Part shown: positions 50,546 through 58,201 of the stretch, piece by piece
Layout: the number at the start of each line of letters is the position of its first letter
Numbering within the stretch: the stretch's first letter is position 1
Assembly (NCBI GenBank): GCA_050633545.1
Contig: JBOEGS010000006.1
Location: forward strand, 318,845-382,844
Length of the DNA stretch: 64,000 bases
Source: Litorivita sp050633545
GTDB taxonomy: Bacteria > Pseudomonadota > Alphaproteobacteria > Rhodobacterales > Rhodobacteraceae
Reading direction: 5' to 3'
The notes under the pieces: generated by a model
What the model was told of the DNA's origin: nothing
Database searches by the model: none
Seen by the model: the letters and a program-made list of their open reading frames with translations, nothing else
Made by a program: the position numbers and the translations under genes

Positions 50546-52357
50546 TTAGTCCTCCTGATACCACCAGACTTCGGGCATGAACCACACCCCGTCCCCGTAT
50601 ATGGGGGTCGCGGCGGGGAAGTGAAGGTGTTTGCTATGCGCGATGCGCGAAAGGTTGAATTGATAAAACGGGATCACATAGCGGCCCGTGGTCAGCACAC
50701 GATCAAGCGCCCGCGCGGCGGCAAGGAAATCCTCGCGCTGCGTGGCCATCAACAGCGCGTCAATCATCGCATCGGCGGCGGGGCTTTTGATCCCCATCAG
50801 ATTGGGGGAGCCGTTGGTGTCGGCTGCCTCTGAGCCCCAATAATAGCGCTGTTCATTGCCAGGGCTAAGCGAGAGATCGCGCCGGAAATACGTCATGTCG
50901 AAATCAAACTCGCTTTGACGCGCCGCATATTGCGCGTTGTCGACGGTTTCGATCTTGGCCGCGATGCCAAGCCGCGCGAGCGCTTGGATATAAAGATCGA
51001 CAATGGCGCGGGTATCGCCGCTACCCTGCCGCAGAAGGATGTTAAAAGACAAAGGCTTGCCGTCTTTTGTTAATGTGCCTTCCTGCACCGTCCATCCCGC
51101 CTCTTCCAAGGCTTTCATAGCGCGGCGGATGCCTTTGCGATTGCGCGCGCTTCCGTCAGAGACGGGCAAGGCGTAGCCCTCCAAGGCCTGAGGCGGAAGT
51201 TGATCGGCAAAAGGCATAAGTAGATCGCGGACTTTGCCCGCGGCGGGGCCGGCCTCCATCGCCAATTCGGAATTGGAGAAATAGGAGGTCACGCGCGGTT
51301 GCCGTCCGCCGGTGAGCGTGTCGTTGATGAACTCGAAATTGAAGGCTTGGATCAAGGCCTCACGCAGCCGGATATCGTCGAAAGGTGCGCGGCGGGTGTT
51401 CATCACCAATCCGGTGATGCGCGATGGTTTTTTATGTGCGATTTGCGATTGAATGACGTCGCCGCGTGCGGCGGCGGGAAAATCATACTGCGTCTCCCAT
51501 TTCTCGGCGTTGTCTTCGCGCAGAACCGTCAATTCGCCGGCTTTGAACGCTTCAAAAAGCACGGTGGCATCGCCGAAAAACTCGATGCGGACCTCGTCGA
51601 TATTGTTGGTGCCGCGCCGCAGGGGCAGGTCGCGCCCCCAGTAATCGAGATTGCGTTCCAGCGTCATCGAGCGGCCAAACTCATAGTCGCCCACCACATA
51701 GGGCCCCGATCCGACAGGCAGGCCGGTGAAGTCAGCAAAGTCCACGCCGTCCAACTGCGCCTTTTGCAAAATCGGCCGAAGCCCCGCGATCAGCGCCAAT
51801 TCACGATCTTCGGTATTGAAGGTGATGCGCAAGCTGCGCGGACCGGTCTGGCGGATGTCTTCGGTTTGATTGGCAAAGCCGCGATAGCGCGGGTCGCCCT
51901 CGCGGCCAAGGATGTCGAAGGACCAAATCACGTCCTCCACCGTCACCGGGGCGCCGTCGGAGAACCGCGCCTCTTTGCGCAGCGTGAATTCGACCCAACG
52001 CCGATTCGGCCCGACCTCTACAGATTCGGCCAAGAGACCGTAAAGCGTAAAGGGTTCGTCATAGGAGCGCCCCATCAGGGATTCATATCCCATAAACCGC
52101 AGTTGCCACGGCGCAGTGCCTTTTGGGGTAAAGGGATTGAGGCTGTCAAAGCTGCCGGTGTTGCCTGTGGCCATGCGCCCGCCTTTGGGCGCATCGGGGT
52201 TCGCGTAGGGTAGAGACACAAAATCCGGTGGTAGCGCAGGGTCGCCATACATAGCTATGCCATGTTGCGGTGCGCCCAAAGAGGCGCCTGGCATGGCCGA
52301 TAGGACGCAAAGAGCGGCAATTTTAAGCCCCTGCGCGCGGAAAAATACTGGCCTCAT
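50546..52357 (-). CDS. ABC extracellular solute-binding protein, YejA-like
   Basis: 603 residues. A signal peptide (GLKIAALCVLSAMPGASLGAPQ) leads a family-5 binding protein: HGIAMYGDPALPPDFVSLPYANPDAPKGG, FDSLNPFTPKG, RFSDGAPVTVEDVIWSFDIL and GSGPYVVGDYEFGRSMTLERNLDYWGRDLP. YejA relatives capture peptides such as microcin C. The other Yej genes are not present, so it is an orphan or separate subunit. It is read divergently from the small-RNA candidate and hbdH. The entericidin-like gene follows. Confidence 0.9.
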   Translation of the reverse strand: MRPVFFRAQGLKIAALCVLSAMPGASLGAPQHGIAMYGDPALPPDFVSLPYANPDAPKGGRMATGNTGSFDSLNPFTPKGTAPWQLRFMGYESLMGRSYDEPFTLYGLLAESVEVGPNRRWVEFTLRKEARFSDGAPVTVEDVIWSFDILGREGDPRYRGFANQTEDIRQTGPRSLRITFNTEDRELALIAGLRPILQKAQLDGVDFADFTGLPVGSGPYVVGDYEFGRSMTLERNLDYWGRDLPLRRGTNNIDEVRIEFFGDATVLFEAFKAGELTVLREDNAEKWETQYDFPAAARGDVIQSQIAHKKPSRITGLVMNTRRAPFDDIRLREALIQAFNFEFINDTLTGGRQPRVTSYFSNSELAMEAGPAAGKVRDLLMPFADQLPPQALEGYALPVSDGSARNRKGIRRAMKALEEAGWTVQEGTLTKDGKPLSFNILLRQGSGDTRAIVDLYIQALARLGIAAKIETVDNAQYAARQSEFDFDMTYFRRDLSLSPGNEQRYYWGSEAADTNGSPNLMGIKSPAADAMIDALLMATQREDFLAAARALDRVLTTGRYVIPFYQFNLSRIAHSKHLHFPAATPIYGDGVWFMPEVWWYQED

Positions 52358-52436
52358 ATGCGCAACAATCCTGCTCTGCCCTTGTTTTATTAACCGTGAA
52401 CCTAACGGGGCTTTTGAGGGTTTTCAAACTTTTAGC

Positions 52437-52465
52437 TTGGAGAGCGGCGCGCAATTGCTTATAAA
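52437..52465 (+). promoter_or_regulatory. Promoter of candidate small RNA
   Basis: TTGGAG at 52437-52442 and TATAAA at 52460-52465, 17 bases apart. It lies in a region without genes and points to a strong terminator 55 bases further on. Confidence 0.6.
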
Positions 52466-52471
52466 GACATC

Positions 52472-52548
52472 ACTGCTCGATAGGTTTCTTGCCTGTATGA
52501 AACCTGCCTCAATAACTTAACGCCAGCTTCGTGCTGGCGTTTTTTTTT
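52472..52548 (+). ncRNA. Candidate small regulatory RNA
   Basis: About 75 bases from the predicted start (around 52472) to the T-run. It contains a 5' hairpin (AGGTTTC at 52482-52488 with GAAACCT at 52499-52505) and a terminator stem with nine Ts. No reading frame of note lies inside. The 355-base intergenic gap 52358-52712 between divergent genes holds nothing else I can name. Hfq-dependent small RNAs often end in such a poly-U terminator, and the window encodes hfq. Target unknown. Confidence 0.6.
52519..52548 (+). terminator. Rho-independent terminator of the small RNA
   Basis: AACGCCAGC at 52519-52527, loop TTCGT, GCTGGCGTT at 52533-52541, then an unbroken T-run to 52548. The strongest one-way terminator in the window. 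Confidence 0.92.
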
Positions 52549-52712
52549 GCCTGCGCTCAACTATGCTTTGCTTTGGCGCGATTGCTCTCGCATCCGCGGG
52601 CCGTGTTTCTCTTTAGCGCGACCTGCGCGAATCTGTTTCATCACAAATCCGGCATTTGATTTCGCAGGCGCAGCATCTACTCTGTGAACAGGTAGCAATT
52701 GGAGACAAGAGA

Positions 52713-53498
52713 ATGTCACTCAACGGACCGCTCAGCGGGAAAACAGCCATCATCACCGGATCGAACTCTGGCATCGGGTTGGGGATTGCCAAGGAAATGG
52801 TCAAGGCGGGGGCGAATGTCGTTCTCAATTCCTTCACCGACCGTGATGAGGATCACGCTTTGGCCCAAGAGATCGCCGACGTTACCGGTGTCGAGGCGCG
52901 CTACATCCAAGCCGATATGTCCGATGGCGAAGCCTGCCGTGCCTTGATCGAAAAGGCGGGGGCTTGCGACATCTTAATCAATAATGCGGGCATCCAGCAT
53001 GTTGCGCCGATTGACGAATTTCCGGCCGATAAATGGAATGCGATCATCGCGATCAACCTGTCCTCGGCCTATCACACCACGGCTGCGGCCCTGCCGATGA
53101 TGCGCAAGGCCGGTTGGGGGCGCGTGGTCAACATCGCCTCGGCCCATGGGTTGACGGCCTCGCCCTATAAATCGGCCTATGTAGCGGCCAAACACGGGAT
53201 CGTCGGCATGACCAAAGTGGTGGCGCTGGAGACCGCACGCGAGCCGATCACCGCCAATGCGATTTGTCCGGGCTATGTGTTGACCCCGCTCGTCGAAGCG
53301 CAAATCCCCGATACGATGAAGAAATACGGGATGGAGCGCGATGAGGTGATCGAAAAGGTGATGCTCGAGCGCCAGCCGTCCAAAGAGTTCGCCACGGTCG
53401 AGCAATTGGGCGGCACGGCGGTGTTTTTGTGCTCGGATGCGGCGGCGCAGATCACCGGCACGACGATTAGCGTCGATGGCGGTTGGACCGCCTTGTAA
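52713..53498 (+). CDS. bdhA: 3-hydroxybutyrate dehydrogenase
   Basis: 261 residues of the short-chain dehydrogenase family. NAD site TGSNSGIGLGIAKEM, NNAGIQHVAPIDEFP, catalytic Ser in NIASAHGLTASPYKSAYVAAKHG with the Tyr-x-x-x-Lys. The motifs ICPGYVLTPLVEAQI and GMERDEVIEKVMLERQPSKEFAT are typical of D-3-hydroxybutyrate dehydrogenases. It oxidises 3-hydroxybutyrate to acetoacetate. GGAGACAAGAGA precedes the ATG. The patatin gene follows in the same direction, and a palindrome copy lies between them. Confidence 0.93.
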   Translation: MSLNGPLSGKTAIITGSNSGIGLGIAKEMVKAGANVVLNSFTDRDEDHALAQEIADVTGVEARYIQADMSDGEACRALIEKAGACDILINNAGIQHVAPIDEFPADKWNAIIAINLSSAYHTTAAALPMMRKAGWGRVVNIASAHGLTASPYKSAYVAAKHGIVGMTKVVALETAREPITANAICPGYVLTPLVEAQIPDTMKKYGMERDEVIEKVMLERQPSKEFATVEQLGGTAVFLCSDAAAQITGTTISVDGGWTAL

Positions 53499-53507
53499 AC
53501 CTGGCGC

Positions 53508-53523
53508 TAGACCGAACGGTCTA
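53508..53523. repeat. Dispersed palindrome between bdhA and the patatin gene
   Basis: TAGACCGAACGGTCTA, flanked by C and G (an 18-base dyad), ten bases after the bdhA stop and inside an apparent operon. Confidence 0.92.
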
Positions 53524-53564
53524 GTGGCGCACCCTGTAGTGTAAAGCCTTGGAAGGAAAGACAT

Positions 53565-54599
53565 ATGACGATCCGGATCAATTTGGCATTACAGGGCGGC
53601 GGCGCACATGGGGCCTTTACCTGGGGGGTGTTGGACCGCCTTTTGGAGGAAGAGGATATCGAGGTGGCGGCGATTTCGGGCACCTCGGCGGGGGCGCTCA
53701 ACGGGGCGGCGTTCAAATCGGGGTGGCTGCGCGGCGGGCGCGAGGGCGCGCGCGAGAATCTCGATTGGCTTTGGGCGCAAATGGGCGCGCTCAACGATTT
53801 GCGGCTCCCCCATTGGATGACCGGATTCTTGCCCAGCCCCGCCCATGTCGCCTCGGCGATGTCCAGTGTTTGGGCGGCAAGCATGGGCGATGCCGTCACG
53901 CGGATGACCACGCCCTATAATTACGGCCCGCTCTATTCGAACCCGCTCAAAGACGTGGTGGATCAGTTCCATTACGAGCATGTCTGCGCCCAAGACGGCC
54001 CGCAATTGTTTGTCGGGGCAACCAATGTGCATACTGGAAAAATCCGTATCTTTAGCGGCGCAGATATCAACACCGATGCGATCCTCGCGTCCGCATGTTT
54101 GCCAACCTTGTTCAAGGCGATCGAGATCGAAGACCCGGCAAGCAGCGAAATCGTGCCCTATTGGGATGGGGGATACAGCGGTAATCCGGCGCTTTTTCCT
54201 TTGTTTGACAGGGCGTTACCGGACGATATTCTTATCGTGAATCTCAATCCTCTGGAGCGCAAGGCATTGCCTGTTTCGGCGCAGGAAATCCAGAACCGGA
54301 TCAACGAGATCAGCTTCAACTCATCGCTGCTGCGCGAATTGCGGGCCATCGAGTTCGTGCAGCGCCTGATCACGGACGGGCGCGTGGCGCGGGGCCAGAT
54401 GAAACAGGTCTTGGTGCATATGGTGGGGGACGATGATTTTATGCGCGGGCTGTCGGAGACGACAAAAATGATGCCGAACCCCTATCTTTTGGCCTCGCTC
54501 AAGGCGGCGGGGCGCAAGGCCGCAGATGACTTTCTTGATGCGCATCGCGAGGATCTAGGCCGCACTAGCAGCGTCGATCTAAGGGCGATGTTTGGGTGA
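53565..54599 (+). CDS. Patatin-like phospholipase/esterase
   Basis: 344 residues. The oxyanion loop is LALQGGGAHGAFTWGVLDRLL, the nucleophile elbow GTSAG (Ser about 41), and the acid WDGGYSGNP, the Ser-Asp dyad of patatins. There is no signal peptide. It should hydrolyse acyl esters in the cytoplasm; pairing with 3-hydroxybutyrate dehydrogenase hints at storage-polyester or hydroxyacyl-ester breakdown. GGAAGGAAAG precedes the ATG. Confidence 0.9.
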   Translation: MTIRINLALQGGGAHGAFTWGVLDRLLEEEDIEVAAISGTSAGALNGAAFKSGWLRGGREGARENLDWLWAQMGALNDLRLPHWMTGFLPSPAHVASAMSSVWAASMGDAVTRMTTPYNYGPLYSNPLKDVVDQFHYEHVCAQDGPQLFVGATNVHTGKIRIFSGADINTDAILASACLPTLFKAIEIEDPASSEIVPYWDGGYSGNPALFPLFDRALPDDILIVNLNPLERKALPVSAQEIQNRINEISFNSSLLRELRAIEFVQRLITDGRVARGQMKQVLVHMVGDDDFMRGLSETTKMMPNPYLLASLKAAGRKAADDFLDAHREDLGRTSSVDLRAMFG

Positions 54600-54640
54600 T
54601 TTTCGTTTAATATGAGGGTTTTATCCGGCAAAGTTAAAGC

Positions 54641-55333
54641 CTAGACCGCGTCAGCTTGGTCCGGTTTGTCGCCATTGGGATAGACAAGCCCCGCCGAGAT
54701 CACCAGTTTCGCCGCCTCTTCAACGCTCATGTCCAGAACGATCACATCCTCGCGGGGAAAGAACAGCAAGAACCCCGATGTCGGGTTGGGGGTGGTGGGC
54801 ACAAAGACCGAAAAAAGATCGCCCGAGGTTTCGGCGCGCTCGGCGATCTCGCCCTTCGCCTTGGTCGAAATAAAGCCGATCGCCCAGATGCCCTTGCGCG
54901 GATATTGCACCAGACAGGCGGTTTCAAAGCTGCGCTCGGTTTGGGCGAATACGGTTTCCGCGATCTGTTTGACGCCGGAATAGATCGAGCGCACGACGGG
55001 CATGCGGCCCACGAGGTTTTCGCCCCAGCGGATCATCGAGCGGCCCAAAAGCCCCTTGGCAATCCAACCGATGAAAATCGTGAAGAGCAAAAAGAAGATT
55101 ACGCCGACGCCGCGCAAATTGATGCCGATGTATTTTTCCGGCTGCACACTGTCGGGGACCAGAGGCAAAACAAATCCGTCGACCCATCCGAACAGCGTCC
55201 AGATCAACCAGATCGTCAAACCGACCGGCAGAATGACCACCAAGCCGGTCAGAAAACTCGACCGCAGACGCGCCAGTAGCCGCGGTTTGGGGTGGTTGAA
55301 ATCCTGAAACGGCTCGGTCATGTGATGGGTCAT
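54641..55333 (-). CDS. DUF502 membrane protein
   Basis: 230 residues. Two N-terminal helices (FLTGLVVILPVGLTIWLIWTLFGW and IGINLRGVGVIFFLLFTIFIGWIAKGLLG) precede the conserved soluble core MPVVRSIYSGVKQIAETVF...FETACLVQYPRKGIWAIGFIS and VFVPTTPNPTSGFLLFFPREDVIVLDMSVEEA, diagnostic of DUF502. Its function is unknown. The gene ends in ...GCGGTCTAG, a half-site of the palindrome. Start assigned at the first ATG; a second lies four codons on. Confidence 0.9.
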   Translation of the reverse strand: MTHHMTEPFQDFNHPKPRLLARLRSSFLTGLVVILPVGLTIWLIWTLFGWVDGFVLPLVPDSVQPEKYIGINLRGVGVIFFLLFTIFIGWIAKGLLGRSMIRWGENLVGRMPVVRSIYSGVKQIAETVFAQTERSFETACLVQYPRKGIWAIGFISTKAKGEIAERAETSGDLFSVFVPTTPNPTSGFLLFFPREDVIVLDMSVEEAAKLVISAGLVYPNGDKPDQADAV

Positions 55334-55417
55334 CTCTGTTTACTTACCACGGCTGAACCTAGGGGCAGGCGCGACCATCGGCAATGGGGCGGGGGCCGGT
55401 TTCGGGCGATTGAGTGC

Positions 55418-56344
55418 TTATTTTTGTTCCAAATCGCTCATTTCGCAGGCAATAGCCGCGCCGAGGCGGGCGTTGTTGAGCACCAGCTGAATATTCGACT
55501 GCAGCGAGCGCCCTTCGCTTAGCTCGAAAATCCGGCCAAGCAAAAACGGCGTCACGGCTTTGGCTTGGATGTTTTGGGCCTCGGCCTCGGCTTGGGCGGC
55601 CTCGATCAAGGGGATCATCACTTCGGCTGGGATTTCGTCCTGTTCGGGGATTGGGTTCGCGACCAATTGCCCGCCGGTTAGCCCAAGCGCGAGGCGGGTG
55701 AGGTGGGATTGCGCGATCTGGACCGGTCGGTCTAGTCGCAGGGGTGAGGGCAGACCAGAGCTGCGCGACCAGAAGGCGGGAAAAGCGTCCTGCCCATAGG
55801 TGATCACCGGAACGCCCAAGGTTTCCAGGACTTCGAGCGTTTTGGGCATGTCGAGGATCGCCTTGGCTCCGGCGCAAACAACGGTCACCGAAGTTTGCGC
55901 CAGTTCTTGCAAATCTGCAGAGATATCAAAGCTTTGCTCGGCGCCTTTGTGGACGCCACCGATGCCGCCGGTGGCAAAAACGCGAATGCCGGCCAGCTCG
56001 GCCGCGATCATTGTCGCGGCGACGGTGGTGGCGCCGGTCTCGCCGCTGGCGATGCAGGCTGCGAGGTCTGCGCGGCTGAGTTTGCGCGCTTGCGGTGTTT
56101 GGGCGAGCTGTTCCAACTCCGTATCGCTCAGCCCGATTTTCAAGGCCCCGCCTTGCACCGCGATGGTCGCGGGAACCGCCCCGCTGCTACGCACTTCGGC
56201 TTCGACGGCGCGGGCCATCTCGAGGTTTTGCGGATAGGGCATGCCGTGGGTGATGATCGTGCTTTCGAGCGCCACAATGGGGCGGTTTGCGCTGCGCGCC
56301 TCGGCGACTTCGGGCGAGTGGTGGGCAAAGGCGGGCAGGGTCAT
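55418..56344 (-). CDS. psuG: Pseudouridine-5'-phosphate glycosidase
   Basis: 308 residues. Signatures are ALESTIITHGMPYPQNLEMA, PATIAVQGGALKIGLSD, SGETGATTVAATMIAAELAGIRVFATGGIGGVHKGAE and ANPIPEQDEIPAEVM. It splits pseudouridine 5'-phosphate to uracil and ribose 5-phosphate. The ATG overlaps the psuK stop (ATGA). A palindrome copy lies inside, read as Leu-Asp-Arg-Pro-Val. Confidence 0.95.
   Translation of the reverse strand: MTLPAFAHHSPEVAEARSANRPIVALESTIITHGMPYPQNLEMARAVEAEVRSSGAVPATIAVQGGALKIGLSDTELEQLAQTPQARKLSRADLAACIASGETGATTVAATMIAAELAGIRVFATGGIGGVHKGAEQSFDISADLQELAQTSVTVVCAGAKAILDMPKTLEVLETLGVPVITYGQDAFPAFWSRSSGLPSPLRLDRPVQIAQSHLTRLALGLTGGQLVANPIPEQDEIPAEVMIPLIEAAQAEAEAQNIQAKAVTPFLLGRIFELSEGRSLQSNIQLVLNNARLGAAIACEMSDLEQK
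55719..55734. repeat. Dispersed palindrome inside psuG
   Basis: TGGACCGGTCGGTCTA; on the coding strand it reads CTAGACCGACCGGTCCA in frame as Leu-Asp-Arg-Pro-Val-Gln. Confidence 0.8.
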
Positions 56345-57276
56345 TTGGCGGTCTCGCTGTTTTGGGGGGTATCGGCGACATAGGCGGCGGCGGCGCTCAG
56401 GGCCGATTGCAATGCGGCCTCGGCAGATTGGCCGGCGAGTTCTGCGGCGATATGGGCGGCCATGAACGTATCGCCCGCACCTGTGATGCGGCGTGCGGTG
56501 ATCTGCGGTGGGGTGAGCGTGAGCAGGCCATCGGCGCTGGCCATCGCCGCGGCGCGGGCGCCGTCCGTGACCAAGGCGCGGGCGGCACCCCTTTGCAAAA
56601 GCGCCGATGCCGCCTCGGTCGCCTGTGCAAACTCGGCGCCGCACAAGAGCCCCGCCTCTTCGAGATTTACATAAAGAGTGGTGTTCAAGTGATTGAAAAA
56701 CGGTTTTAAACGCTCCGCCTTTCCCGGTGATGCGGGGGCGACGCGCAGATCACATTTTGCAAACTCCGGCATCGCCACGATCTCGGTCAGCAGCGCGAGA
56801 GTGAGGTTTCCGTCCAAAGCGACCGGCCCCTCATAGGGGGCGCTGGCGCGGCCCAAGCGGCCATCGCGCAGCGGTTCCAAGATCAAGGCCCCAGCGGCCT
56901 CGAGCGAATGGGCGTCGGCAATGGCTGCGACAAGGCCGCCGGCGCTCTCGATCGCCATATAGCGGTCGGTGGGGTGGTCCTCGGAGCGGTAGATATAGGC
57001 GGTCTCGAGCCCCATCGCCGCACACTCTGCGATCAGCGTGTCGCCCATCACGTCGCGGCCCAAGGCGCTCAGCAGCGCGGGGCGCAGGCCGAAACGGGTG
57101 AGGGTCATGGCGATATTGAGCGCCACACCGCCAGGGATTTGGCATATCCGACCGGGCAGGTCATGGCCAAGGCGCATGGGGCGATCCGTGCGCCCGATCA
57201 CGTCCCACAGAACGCTGCCGATGCAGAGAATATCGTGAGGCGCGGGGGTGGATTCGAGTGTGGGATCTTGGCTCAT
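56341..57276 (-). CDS. psuK: PfkB-family pseudouridine kinase
   Basis: 311 residues. The PfkB fold opens ILCIGSVLWDVIGRTDRPM, has GGVALNIAMTLTRFGLRP, and the C-terminal signature ITGAGDTFMAAHIAAEL with the catalytic Asp. The family covers many sugar kinases; the coupling to psuG by a start-stop overlap points to pseudouridine as substrate. No transporter gene is adjacent. Start MSQDPTLESTP. A palindrome copy sits about 68 bases upstream. Confidence 0.88.
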   Translation of the reverse strand: MSQDPTLESTPAPHDILCIGSVLWDVIGRTDRPMRLGHDLPGRICQIPGGVALNIAMTLTRFGLRPALLSALGRDVMGDTLIAECAAMGLETAYIYRSEDHPTDRYMAIESAGGLVAAIADAHSLEAAGALILEPLRDGRLGRASAPYEGPVALDGNLTLALLTEIVAMPEFAKCDLRVAPASPGKAERLKPFFNHLNTTLYVNLEEAGLLCGAEFAQATEAASALLQRGAARALVTDGARAAAMASADGLLTLTPPQITARRITGAGDTFMAAHIAAELAGQSAEAALQSALSAAAAYVADTPQNSETAK

Positions 57277-57343
57277 TGCCTTGTCATGCCTCGCGGCGCA
57301 GGGTTTCGCAAGATGCAGCGCAAGAATTAAGGCTCTGCGCCAC

Positions 57344-57359
57344 TAGACCGATTGGTCTA
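57344..57359. repeat. Dispersed palindrome between the DUF4198 gene and psuK
   Basis: TAGACCGATTGGTCTA, 27 bases beyond the DUF4198 stop and 68 bases upstream of psuK. Confidence 0.92.
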
Positions 57360-57385
57360 ATGCATGTGGCGCGGTGTTTTTTTGG

Positions 57386-58201
57386 CTAGGGCGTCGAGAA
57401 CGTCAGCGAGGCCCAAAGGGTTTCCCAGTCGGCTTTGTAATCATTGGCCCGCGCCGCGTCGGGCACGCGCAAAACCACCGCATCGAGCAGATAGTCATGC
57501 GCGGGTTTGACGGGCACCATGGCTTCGCCAAAGGCATCGGTGCGCAAGAGATAGACATTGACCGTGCCATCCGCGCCGCGCTCGAACACCTCGATCTGCG
57601 CATCGGGGCGCGGCGCGCCTTGGTAAAGCAGCCGCACGGGCAGGGGGCCGCTCTCGGTATAGGGGTTGGCGAGGGCCACAAATTCGGTTTCCATACCGGT
57701 CACGGCATCCGCGCCTTTGCCCGATCCAATGGCGATGAGGGCTTTGCAAAACCGCTTGTAAACTTCTGCAAACCCGTCGGCGGGCAGGCCGCGTTCTGCA
57801 TGGGTGCGCGCCTCAGCTTCGAGGTCTTTGTGTTTGACAAATTTGAGAAATTTGGCACCGTCCTTGTAGGTGATGGTGCTCAGCCCGGTTTCGTGAACCA
57901 AGGTGGCCAGCCCGTCGTTTGCGGCGGTGGCCACGGCGGGCAAATCGCCGTTGCGGGCCGCGATCTCGCGCACAGCGCCGTCTTGCCAGACCTCGAGCCG
58001 CATGCTGCGGGAATCGAAAAACGGCAAGGTGATGCCTGTGAAATTCTCACCATTGCGCAGGTCCGCAGTGATCGGCGCGCCATTTTCGACTTGAAACTCT
58101 TTGGGTTCGAGCCAGAATTCATGGGACAGCGCGGGCAGGGCGGCAAACGCTCCAAACGAGAATGCACCAAGCGCGACGAGGGGTTTTATGATGTTGAACA
58201 T
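57386..58201 (-). CDS. DUF4198 (NikK-like) exported protein
   Basis: 271 residues. Signal peptide MFNIIKPLVALGAFSFGAFA ends near ALPALSHEF, leaving an N-terminal His as in metal-binding DUF4198 proteins. The mature core reads EFWLEPKEFQVENGAPI...DLRNGENFTGITLPFFD and ends in an Ig-like domain (VNVYLLRTDAFGEAMVPVKPAHDYLLDAVVLR). Relatives help bind or import nickel or cobalt. The start region overlaps the start of the divergent HupE-like gene. Confidence 0.82.
   Translation of the reverse strand: MFNIIKPLVALGAFSFGAFAALPALSHEFWLEPKEFQVENGAPITADLRNGENFTGITLPFFDSRSMRLEVWQDGAVREIAARNGDLPAVATAANDGLATLVHETGLSTITYKDGAKFLKFVKHKDLEAEARTHAERGLPADGFAEVYKRFCKALIAIGSGKGADAVTGMETEFVALANPYTESGPLPVRLLYQGAPRPDAQIEVFERGADGTVNVYLLRTDAFGEAMVPVKPAHDYLLDAVVLRVPDAARANDYKADWETLWASLTFSTP

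Noticed and set aside
54642..54663. A palindrome at the DUF502 stop
   Set aside because: TAGACC and GGTCCG are present but separated by ten bases instead of four, so only a half-site is counted.
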